DNA from: Cyanophora paradoxa | Lineage: Eukaryota; Glaucocystophyceae; Cyanophorales; Cyanophoraceae | Assembly (NCBI GenBank): GCA_004431415.1 | Contig: QPMI01000330.1 | Span: 1-56,229, forward strand | Direction of reading: 5' to 3' | DNA length: 56,229 nucleotides | In this document: piece by piece, positions 1-9,600 of the stretch | Position numbering within the stretch: position 1 is the first letter of the stretch | Layout: every line of letters begins with the position of its first letter | The notes under the pieces: model-generated | The model's input: only the letters and a program-made list of their open reading frames with translations | Told to the model about the DNA's origin: nothing | Database searches by the model: none | Position numbers and translations under genes: made by a program

Positions 1-149
1 CCTCGCGCAGGTGGACCCAAAGCCAGGGCCTTTCTCACACCCCCAGCGCGCGCGCGTGCCCCAGCGCCCCTCCGCTGGGCAGGCAGGGTAGCTATAGCAC
101 GTAGCTGTAGGCGTGTAGAGAAAACGGAGTGGCTAGACTTGCAAGACCA

Positions 150-1125
150 CTACTGCTCCTTCGCGTCGGCGCTGCCCGCCGCGCCTTCTGCGGGAGGGGC
201 GCTGGGCGCCGCCTGCTGGCCTCGCAGGGCAGTCTGCAGGGCGAGGAGGAAGAGGCCGATCGCGGCGGCTCCGAAGACGCCCATGCCCATCGCCATGAGC
301 CCTGCCGCTGACTCAGCGGCGCGAACGCAGGGAGGGCGCGCCGGCGCGGCGCCGATCGCAAGCCGCACCCACGACGAACGAGCGCAGGGTGCCCGCCATG
401 CGAATGACAACGTAGTTGTCGCTGAGGACCGGCCTGCGCGCGAGCAAGCACACGAAGCGACGCGGGTCAGATCGGGCGTTGGGGGCTTTTGGCATTGGGA
501 GCGAGGCGCACTTGGTGGCAAAGGCCGTCGCGACGGCAGACAGCGCGTAGTAGAATCCAACGGAGATGCCTCCCGCCATAGCGGACCCGGCGAGGGTCTG
601 CGAAGCCGGCGGGGCCGGGCCGGTGGGCTGCGCAGTCCGCCGGCGCGCGCGCTTCGGGCGCGGCGTGTACGGCTTCATCTCGTCCCGAATCTTCTGATCC
701 TCCGGTGACAGCTGCAGACGCACCCGCCCCGCCGACTCCTTCTCATCCTCTTCCTTTTTCGACGCTTTCTCCAGCAGAGCGCTCAGCGACTCGACATCGA
801 GCTCCTCGACGGCGCGCTGGCGCGCGGTCTTGGGCGCTGGCGGCTCCGGGGCGGGCGCTTGCGGCTCCTCCGCCTCGCACGAGATTCGATGTACATGCGC
901 GCTGGGCCGGGCGCGGGGGTGCGCGAGGCGGTGCTGCAGCTCATGCCCGAACCATGTGCTTGTTGCTTTGAATGCGGAGAGCGTGGCGGAGGCCGGGCGC
1001 GCACTCGCGCGCGACCGGACCACCGGAGCCTGGGAGCGCGTCGAAGAGGCTGCAGAGATCGCACTCTGTGCCTGGAGGCTCGACTGCGCCGGGAGGGCGG
1101 CCGCTGCGAATCCGACGGTCGCCAT
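150..1125 (-). CDS. Plastid-targeted DUF3082 membrane protein (3 or more exons)
   Basis: The spliced product matches the cyanobacterial/plastid DUF3082 family, small two-helix membrane proteins of unknown role. The start (ATG at 1123-1125) gives an Ala/Ser/Arg-rich N-terminus, MATVGFAAAALPAQ, like a plastid transit peptide with an early Phe. An acidic/basic linker (around 650-840) is followed by a first hydrophobic helix (GGISVGFYYALSAVATAFA, about 520-590), then the family signature AGTLRSFVVG (about 370-405) and a second helix, MGVFGAAAIGLFLLALQ (about 240-300). Two introns are clear: GTGCGCC...GCGCAG after FATK and GTGCGG...GGCAG after VVG. Joining across both restores the unbroken family pattern. 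It is divergent from the cyclin gene with only 105 bp between start codons. Function is not known; thylakoid or envelope location is inferred. An additional intron in the linker (about 860-960) cannot be excluded. Confidence 0.8.
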
Positions 1126-1230
1126 TCGATCGGCAAGATATGGGTTCAGCTCCTCGGGGACCCGGTTTCGAGCGGGAGCGTCGCCGGCTCGAGCCCGTGG
1201 CCAGCTGAGCAGGCTCCCCGCGAGCGCGGG

Positions 1231-2447
1231 ATGTCGCGACCGAACTACAAAGTCGGAGCGGAGACGCCGTCGACAAAAGACGGTATTTCGCACGACGAGG
1301 AGCGCCGCCTGCGGGTCAGCGGGGCCGACTTCATCCAGGAGACCGGCGTGAAGCTGCGCATGTGCGTCTTTCAGCCCGTGCCGCCCGCCCTGCCGCGCTC
1401 GCGTCCTCATCCGAGCCGCGACCCGCCGCAGGCCCCAGTTCGTCATCGCGACGGCGATCTACTTCTTCCATCAGTTCTTTCAGCACAACTCCTTCGCGTG
1501 CACTGAGAGGGAGGCGCGCATACAGCGCGAGCTCGAGCGCCCCGCGGCCGATCTGACGCGCCGCAGACTGTCCCGCTCGCGTGCCTTTACCTGGCATCCA
1601 AGTCCGAGGAGCACTGCAGGAAGCTCAGGACATCATCAATGTCGCGTACCGCGTGCGCAACCCGGACAAAGCGCCGCTGCGCGTGGGCAAGGTGCAGCGA
1701 ACCCCGTGACCCGCGGGCGCCTGTCGTGACGCGGCCGTAGGAGTACTGGGACATGAAGGAGCTCTTGATCGTCACGGAGCAGGCGAGCTGCGCAGTCGCG
1801 CGCCCGCGCCGCGCCTCACGTGGGCCGCAGATGCTCCTGCGCGCTCTCGCGTTCGACATGAGCGTCGACCTGCCCTACAAGTACCTCCTCAACTACCTGA
1901 AGTCCCTCCGCGGTGCGTTGATCGTTCCGCGCCCCGCGCGCCGGCGCCGGCGGGCCGCCTTCTGACGAGCGGGCGTCGGCCGCGCAGTCCCGAAGAGCTT
2001 CTCGCAGCTCTGCTGGGCCCTCGTAAACGACAGGTGCAGGCGGCGGCGCGCGCGCTCGTGTGCGGGCGGTGCTGAGGCGAGGGTAGTCTGGGGTCGACGC
2101 TGGCGCTGCAGTACCGGCCGCACGTGCTGGCGGCGGGGGCCATCCACCTCGCCTCCCGCCTCGCCGCGCAGCCGCTCCCCGAGGCCCGCCCGGGCGCCTC
2201 CCTCGCCTGGTACGACGCCTTCGACTGCAAGCTCCACTGGCTCGAAGGTCCCCGCTCCCGCCCCCTCCGCGAAAACCCGAGCGGCCGACGAGGCGCGCGC
2301 GCGGGGGGCCCGCGCGCAGACGTCGGGATGCAAATTCTGGACGTGTACGCTCTGCGGGACCTGCCGTCGGGGCCGGGCGCGCCGGCGCCGGCCGCCGAGC
2401 CGGCAGAGGGGAGCGGCGGCCCAGGAGATGCCATCGACGTGGGATAG
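1231..2447 (+). CDS. Cyclin T/K-like transcriptional cyclin, apparent 1-base frameshift
   Basis: This encodes a two-fold cyclin-box protein of the T/K/L group, which partners CDK9/CDK12-type kinases acting on RNA polymerase II. Visible blocks in order: the N-terminal DGISHDEERRLRVSGADFIQ (1275-1335), the first cyclin fold (MPQFVIATAIYFFHQFF, from about 1430; LACLYLASKSEE, about 1575-1610), then EYWDMKELLIVTEQ (1741-1782), LPYKYLLNYLKSL (about 1870-1910) and LQYRPHVLAAGAIHLASR (about 2108-2160). At least six introns are needed. One has a GC donor (GCGAGC after 1782), and another, after NSF near 1495, is best read as GC-AG. Between KSEEHCRKLR and DIINVAYR the frame slips by one base near 1625-1630; both sides are strongly cyclin-like, so this is a sequencing error or a real mutation. 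The C-terminus is short, lacking the long tail of animal cyclin T/K. T versus K is not resolved. Confidence 0.82.
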
Positions 2448-2661
2448 CGCTGGAAGCGGCCGCCGGCAGGCTCGACGTTAGATAGGGATCATTTACAGGA
2501 TCACTACATGAAATTGGCAGGTGGAGGGGGACGCGGGGCAGGGACGTTGCAGTGTAGGGGATCCGGAGGCGCGAGGGGCGTGGGGCGGGGTCAGAGGGAG
2601 GGAGGGCGGCGAGCGGGGGACAGAGGGAAATTTGAAGGGTTCGGGAAGGGAAAGGGTCGGG

Positions 2662-3889
2662 TCAGCCGGCGGCGACGCCGTCGACGAGGGAGGCGATGAT
2701 GCCGTTGGGGCCGACGGCGGAGGCGCCCGGCGGGTCGATCTCGATGCAGCTCAGGTGCGAGATCTTCTTGTAGTTGACGCAGAGGAGCGGGTTGTCGGGC
2801 TCCAGGCGCCGCGCCCGCTCGAAGTCCTCGGCCGCCTCCTCGTACTTGCCGAGCGACTTGAGCGCGAAGGCGCGGCGGAAGAGGGCGACGGCGCTCTTGG
2901 GCTCGGCCTCGATGACGGCGGTGAGGTCGCGTATGGCGGCCTCCTGCGAGCCGATGGCCTGGAGCGACTTGGCGCGCTCGTGGATGTAGGGCAGGTGCCC
3001 CGCCCGCCGCTGCACCGCCTGCGAGAAGGCGGGATCGCCAGCTCGTGGAGGCCCAGGATCGCGTAGGAGAGGCCCATGTGGAAGAACCTGCGCGCCGGCG
3101 CCGCTCAGAGGAGGGCGCGGGGCGGGGGCGGGGGGGCGCAGGGAGCGCGCAGGTCGGCGAGGAGGGAGGGGTGGAGCCCGCGGGCGTCGGCTGCCTTGAA
3201 GTCGTCGATGGCCTTCCGGTGCTTCCCCCGCCGGAAGCGCGCCACGCCCCGGTAGTAGTACAGCCTGCGCCCCGCCCCACGCTCGGGGCCCCGGCGCCGA
3301 GCCGGGCGCTCGAGGCGCGTCGCACTTGGGGTCGTTGGGGCGGGCGGCGAGGGCGGCGGTGAGGTCCTTGCACGCCGGCTTGTACTGCGAGGGGGGTGGC
3401 TCGCGTCAGGGAGAAGGGGGCAAGGCGGGGCGGGGCGGGGGCGGGGCGGCGGGCGCCTGCTGGACGTCGAAGAAGCACTGGGCGCGGGCGAAGAGCAGCT
3501 CGACGTTGCCCGCCTCGTACCGCAGCGCCATCGTCTGCCCCGCCCCGCCCCCGTGAGCGCCGCGCGGCCGGCGGAGGGCGTGCGCCGCGGGCGGCCCCGC
3601 GCACCAGGTCCTCGATGGCCTCCGCGAACTGCGGCGGGGGGCCTGAGGGGCGGGGCGAGGGGGCGGGGCGGGGCGGGACGGGCGGACGTGGCCGAGGGAG
3701 CGGCGGGCGAGGGCGCGGACGTTGTAGATCTGCACGCTCTCCCCTGCGGGCAAAGGCTCGCGCCGGTGGCGGAGAGGGCGGAGGGGGCGAGCGGGGGCAC
3801 CGGAGGCGCCCCGAGCTCGATGACCTTGTCGAAGTCAGACTGCGCCTCTTTGAACTTGCCCGTCTGCGCCCCCGTCCGTCAGGGCCCAG

Positions 3890-3921
<32 letters not shown>

Positions 3922-6070
3922 CGGTGCGCGGCGCGCCTTGACGAAGGAGTGGCCGCGCTTGTAGTAGAGGGCGGCGATGTCGGAGCAGAGGTCGATGGCC
4001 GCCGTGAAGTCCCCGATCGCCTTCTCGTGCTCCCGCAGCTGCGCGCAGCCGAGGCTCCCAGCACGCTCGAGACCGAACAAGAAGGAGTCGAGGGCTTCTT
4101 TTTGGGGCGGCGGGGGCGGGGGGCGGGGGCGGGGGCGGGGGCGGGCCTCCTGGTAGACGGTGCCGCGGGCCTCGTAGACGCGCCGGTCGCTGCGGTCCCG
4201 CGCCAGCAGGTCCGTGAAGCACTTCACCGCCTGCTGCCACTCCCCTGCCCCCGCCTCGCCTCGGCCCCTTCTCCCGCTCGCGGCGGGGCGGGGCGGAGCG
4301 GGGGCGGGCCCTGCTGGTGGCGGACGAGGCCGAGGTGGTAGAGCGACTGCGTGTGGTTCCCGTCCAGCTCTGAGGGGCCGTCAGCGGCGCGTGGCGGAGC
4401 TGAGGCGGCGGAGCGAGCTCGGCGCACCGAGGGCCCGCTTGAACTCCTCGACCGCCTCCCCGAGCCCTGCGCCGCGGGTCCGCCAGCTGAGGCGGGGCGG
4501 GGCGGGGCGGGGCGGGGCGGGGCGGGGCGGGCACGATTCATGGCGTGGAAGGTGAGGCCCTTGGAGTGGTGGAAGGAGGCCATGGCGCCCCCCAGGCGGA
4601 ACGCCCGGTCGAAGTCGTCCTGCGCCTCCTCGAAGTTGCGCGCCGCCAGGCACGCGTTGCCCCGGTTGAAGAGCACGTTCGCGTCGCTCGGGTCCAGCTT
4701 GATCGCCCGCGTGAAGTCCCCCTGAGCGCCCCGCGCTGTGAGGGGGGCGGGGGGGCGGGGCCGGGCGGGGCGGGCACGATGGCGTGGGTGAGCTCGTCGG
4801 CGCCGCCGAGGCGGTAGTAGGCGAGGCCGCGGTTGTTGTAGTAGAGGGGGGACCCCTCCTCGACCTCGATGGCCGCCGTGAACTGCGGGATCGCGTCCGC
4901 GTACCGCCCTACCCCCCCCTCGGTCGGCCTCGCCGCCGACGGGGTAGGATCCCGCGGCGGCGCACCCATGTCGAAGAGGGACAGGCCGAGGTTGTTGCGC
5001 GCCGCCGGGTTCCTGGCCCGGGGGTGAGGAGAGGGGGGGGGGGGAAGGGGGGTAGGGGCACTTGGGTGCGATGTTCGAGGCGTTCGTCAGGTCCTCGATC
5101 GACTCCCGCAGGCGCCCCAGCTGCCGCCCGCCGGCGCCGTCGTCGGTCGCCCCAGGCGGGCGGGCGGGGCGGGCGGGCGGGGCGGGGGACCTGGCGGAAG
5201 CAGATGCCGCGGTTGTAGTAGGGCTTGAACTTGTCGGTGGAGTGCTCGATGGCGGCGCCGTAGTCGGCGATGGCGCGCTCGACGTCGCCGAGGTCGAAGT
5301 GGGCGAGGGCGCGGTTGTAGTGGTAGGCCCCGTTCGTCCCCTCCAGCTCGATCGCCCGCGCGAAGTCCCGCAGCGCCTCGTGCAGGCTCCCCATCATCCG
5401 GCTGCAGTGGCCCCGGCAGTCTGCCCCGTCCCGCCCCGCCCCCTGAGAGCGCGCTCGGAGAGGCGGGCGGGGCCGGGGGCGGCACCGTAGTAGACGGCCA
5501 CGTCGGGCTCGTACTTGAGGGCCATCGTGTAGTCCACGAACGCCCGGTCGAACTCGCCCATCTTCCGGAAGCAGTGGCCCCGCGCCCCGTCTGCCCCACC
5601 CCCTCGCCCCCTCACCTCCCCGCCCCGCCCGGCGGCGCCGGCGGCTGCGGCAGCGGCGGGGGGCGCGGCGCACAGTACTTTGCGTGGTCGGGGCGGAGGG
5701 CGATCGCCTGCGTGTAGAGCTCCGCCGCCTTCGTGAACTCCTCCTGCGCCGCCGCGTCAGCGCCGCGGCCGCCGCCGCCGCCGCGGCGCGGGGGCCCGCC
5801 TTCTCGTAGGCGTCCTTGCCCCCGATGAAGGCGGCCTTGGCCTTGCCGTACCGGATGCGCTCCGCCTTCTTTCGCTCGTACTCCTGCGTCCCGGCGCCCC
5901 TTCTCGCCGGCACCGCAACCGCAGCGCGCGGCGGCGCTACGGTTGATCGAGCCGGGGGCGCTCACCCGCGGGCTGAACGGCACGAAGGCGCTCGTGGAGG
6001 CCTTGCGAGTCATCATCTTGTCCTCCACTTCAACAGCCAGCGAGCGCGGCGCGGATGCAGACTTCTGCAT
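2662..6070 (-). CDS. Tetratricopeptide (TPR) repeat protein, many exons
   Basis: The protein is a run of TPR units, helical-hairpin repeats that act as protein-binding scaffolds. It starts at MQKSASAPRSLAVEVEDK (ATG 6068-6070) with a short Ser/Thr-rich head, then a charged helix (YERKKAERIRYGKAKAAF, about 5815-5885). At least seven TPR hairpins follow with the typical small-large-Y-aromatic pattern, for example HCFRKMGEFDRAFVDYTMAL (about 5515-5575), YNRALAHFDLGDVERAIADY (about 5255-5320), NNRGLAYYRLGGADE (about 4795-4840) and FRRAFALKSLGKYEEAAEDF (about 2810-2880). The tail (SCIEIDPPGASAVGPNG, about 2700-2750) is not a TPR. Introns are extremely GC-rich; one contains a 30-base homopolymer (3892-3921) and another a (GGGGC) array (about 4495-4530). 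The layout resembles TTC6-like proteins, so a ciliary role is possible but not shown. Overlapping GC-rich ORFs are shadows. Confidence 0.75.
3892..3921. repeat. 30-nt G/C homopolymer in an intron of the TPR gene
   Basis: Thirty uninterrupted G on the plus strand are read as poly-C in the sense strand of the TPR gene. The run sits between two TPR-coding exons, so it is intronic. Run lengths of this kind are unreliable in sequence assemblies. Confidence 0.9.
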
Positions 6071-6649
6071 CTTGCCCCACACTCGAGCAACCGGTTGTGA
6101 GAGTCTCGTAGCTAGGGCTGCGGGTCGGGGCAAGTCAGGAGCAGCTGTGCGGCAGCTTTAGATGCAGGCGCGCGGCGCATCAGCAGACCGGCTAAGTTGA
6201 TTTGAGCTAATGTGCTGGGTGTGCGCCGTGAGCGGCAGGCGCAGAGAGCTCCTGCTAATCCACGCGCTGCTTTGTGTGGTCCGGCAGCGCGCGGCGACAC
6301 TGCACGAAACTTGAGGGGCCTAGAGCACCCTATACGAAGGTCGCCAGCCCCAGTTCCCGCACGGTCAACTCGTTTTGTGGTGTGCTCGTATACCCCCCTA
6401 GACGCCAAGAACCGAGATTGCATCACAGCGCTAGCCGCAATCCGTGGCCTCGTTTTGGAGACAGACAGAAAAGGCGAGCTAGGTCGTTCCCCGCGCGCAC
6501 GACCCGAACCCCTCAACGCGCCTAGATTTAGCGCCGCCGGCCTCGTAGCTAGCGCCCGCTCTGGAGTGCAAGGGTAAGCTACAGCGCCAGAAGCACTCGC
6601 TGAAAGTAGCAGAGAGCCCCATGCGCTCCAGTAGAAGGTAGCCCTCGCA
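6071..6649. promoter_or_regulatory. Divergent intergenic region
   Basis: These 579 bases separate the start of the TPR gene (-) from the start of the coiled-coil gene (+), so both promoters must lie here. The stretch is less GC-rich than the genes. I saw no convincing TATA box, no tRNA and no further coding exon. Confidence 0.45.
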
Positions 6650-9600
6650 ATGAGGAAGTCAACCAGCAGCTCGGTGGTCTCGGCCTCCGAGCTGCGCGCC
6701 TCGACTTCGGCAATGGGGCGGGAGCCGCTGGGGCGCCCCGCCACCAGCGCCACGGCGAGCACGCCAGCGTTGAGCCGGCCCGGCCTCGGGACGCCGGGCT
6801 CGTCGCAGCAGCCGCTGCCGCCGCTGTCGCGCAGCCGGACGGACCCGCAGCCCTTTATGGCGCCCCGCGCATCCACGGCGAACCTCAGCGCGATGCGGGA
6901 GAGCCACAGCGCCGTCAACTCCTTCAACCCGCCATCGCTGCCGATGTATCCAGTGGGCGCGCTGCTGGACTCGACGGAGAAGCTCTCGGCGCTCCTCCCA
7001 ACCGCGCGGCAAGGGTGCGCCTGCGCCGCTCCCCAGCCGGTGCACCCCACTCACACCGGCCGGGGCGGGGCAGGACGGCGGCGGCGGGACTGCTGGGGGC
7101 GCACAGCTGGGGCCAGGTCTTCAGCTCGAGCGCGGAGCTGCTGGACGTGGAGGGGCAGCTGCAGGGCTACGCGAACAGCCTGAACGCGATCCTGCGGCAG
7201 TGCAACGACGGGCAGGCCTTCGCGCGCCTCTGGACGGAGTACGTGCGGCTGCTCCACCAGCAGCAGGCCCTCCAGCTGCACGTCCTCGAGCAGTTCTTCC
7301 GCGCCGACCAGGAGCGCGCCCTCGAGGGCACCCTCCGCCGCATGCACGCCCAGATCGTCGCCGAGAAGGAGGCCGTCGCCGCCGAGGTCACCCGCGTCAA
7401 GCAGGAGGAGATCGACGCGCTGCAGGCCCAGTTCGAGGCCGAGATGCAGGCCCTCAAGCGCCGCCACGGGGCGGACCGCAAGGCCTCGGCGGCGGAGGCG
7501 GAGCGGCTGGCGCGGGAGAAGGCGGCGGCGGAGGAGGCGCGGGGCCGCGTCGAGCGCACGATCGACCAGTACCGGCGGGAGCTCGAGGCGGAGGCGGCGC
7601 AGCACCGCATCACGGGCGCCAAGCTCGCCGAGGCCGTCGACCGCGGCGACGAGATGCAGCGGTGCCGCCCCTCTCCGCCGCCCCCGCGCCCCGCCTCACC
7701 GCGCCGGCGCGCATCCGCAGCCTGGCGGAGACGTGGGAGAAGAAGCACGCCGTCAAGGGTGCGCGGCCCGGCGCGACTTGGCTGGGCGGGGCTGACTCGG
7801 GGCGGGGCGCAGAGGAGACGAACGCGCTGCTGCAGCGGGACCTGCTGGCGCTGCGGCAGAAGCTAAAGCAGAAGTCGGAGGCCGCCGACGAGTTCGAGCG
7901 CGACGCCAAGCGGGCGCGCCCCGCCCCGCCCCGCCCCGCCCCCGCGTTCGTCCGGGGCGGGGCTGAGGGCGGGGCGCGGGGCAGTACCGGGGGCAGGCGG
8001 AGGAGTTCGGGGCGCGGGTTCAGGAGCTGGAGGCGCGCTTCCAGGTGCAGCTGCGGGCCGTCGCCGAGCTCCAGGCCCGCCTCCGCTCCTACGAGAAGAT
8101 CATCGCCGACAAGGACGCCCGCGCGTGCGCCCCCGCCCCCGCCCCCCCCTCCTCCCCCGCTGCCGTGCTCAGGGGAGGGGGCGGCGGCAGGACGGAGATG
8201 CAGCGGGCGATCGACGAGGGGCAGACGGCGCTGGACGCGGAGCAGGCACGGGCGTCGACGCTGCGGCGGGACCTCGCCCTCAGCGAGGACGCCCTCGCCG
8301 CCGTCCGCTCCGAGTTCACCGCCCACCGCGCCCACGCCTCCGTCCGCCCCGCCCCGCCCCGCCCGCGCCGCCCCCGCCCGACGCCCAGAGCCCTGAGGCA
8401 CCCCCCCGCAGGAGACGGAGGCGGCGCTGCGGGCGCAGGAGCAGAAGCTCAAGGCCGAGCTCGCCGAGGCCGAGCGCCGTGCGCCCGCCCGCCCGCCCCC
8501 CCGGTGCCGCGCGGCGCCGCTGAGGGGCGGGGGCAGTGCTGGCGGAGCTGAAGGCGCGGCTGCGGGTAGCGGAGGCGGCGGTGTCGGAGAAGGGGGCGGA
8601 GCTGCAGCGGGCGCTGGGGGACGAGCGGCGGCGGCAGGAGGAGGAGCGCGCCGGCTTCGAGCTCGAGATCCGCGAGCTCCGCACCCGCGTCGCCGCCGCC
8701 GAGGCCCGCCGCCCCCGCCTCGTCTCCCCCGCCCGCCGCCACCGGCCCGCTGAGGCGGCCCGCGGCGCGGCGCTCCGCAGAGCAAGATCTCGGAGATGCA
8801 GATCGAGGCGCGCATGAACGGGGCGCAGATGAAGGCCCTCCAGTCCGCCCTCGCCGACGCCAACGTCCGCCCCGCCCCCGCCGCCCGCCGCCCCCCTTCC
8901 TCGCCGCCCCGCCCCGCCGAGGCGGCGGCCGCGCGCAGAAAAACCTGGAGCGGCTGCAGGAGGCGAAGGCGGCGGCGGACGCGGAGGCGCGGCGGCGGAT
9001 CGAGCGGCTGCAGGCCGAGCTGGAGGAGGCGCAGCGGGAGCTGCGGGAGCGGCGCGCCCGCGAGGCCGAGCTCCAGGCCCGCCTCGACGAGCTCACCTCC
9101 GGCACCACCGTCCGCCCGCCCGCCCCGCCCCGCCCCGCCCCGCCCGAGAGGCTGCGCGACGGAGCGGGGGCGTGTGCGGGGCGCAGGGGCTGGCGGCGCA
9201 GCTGGAGGATGCGAAGCGGGCGCTGGGGGAGGAGCGGGCGGAGGCGGGGCGGCTGCGGGGCGAAGAGGCGCGCCTCCGCGACGAGCTCGCTGCCGCCCTC
9301 GCCGAGGTCGAGCGCATCAAGTGCGCCGGCCCCTCCGCACCGCCGCCCGCCTCGGGCGCTCACGGGGCGCGGCGCAGGATGTCGCTCGCGGTGTACCTGG
9401 AGGAGTACAACGCCGTCAAGCGGGCGCGGGACGACCTCGAGGCGGAGAAGCGGCTGCTGGAGGAGCGCGCGGCGCTGCTCAAGGCCGACGGCGAGCGGCG
9501 TGTGCAGGAGGTGACGCGCGAGTGGCGCACGCGGGCCGAGGCGCTGGACGAGGAGTGGCGCGGCAAGTACACGAGCGAGCGGCGCGAGGCGGCCGAGGCG

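Noticed and set aside
2591..4534. Long open frame overlapping the TPR gene.
   Set aside because: It is Arg/Pro/Ala/Ser-dominated, contains homopolymer-derived Pro runs, and lies in a different frame from the TPR exons; a typical shadow frame in very GC-rich DNA.
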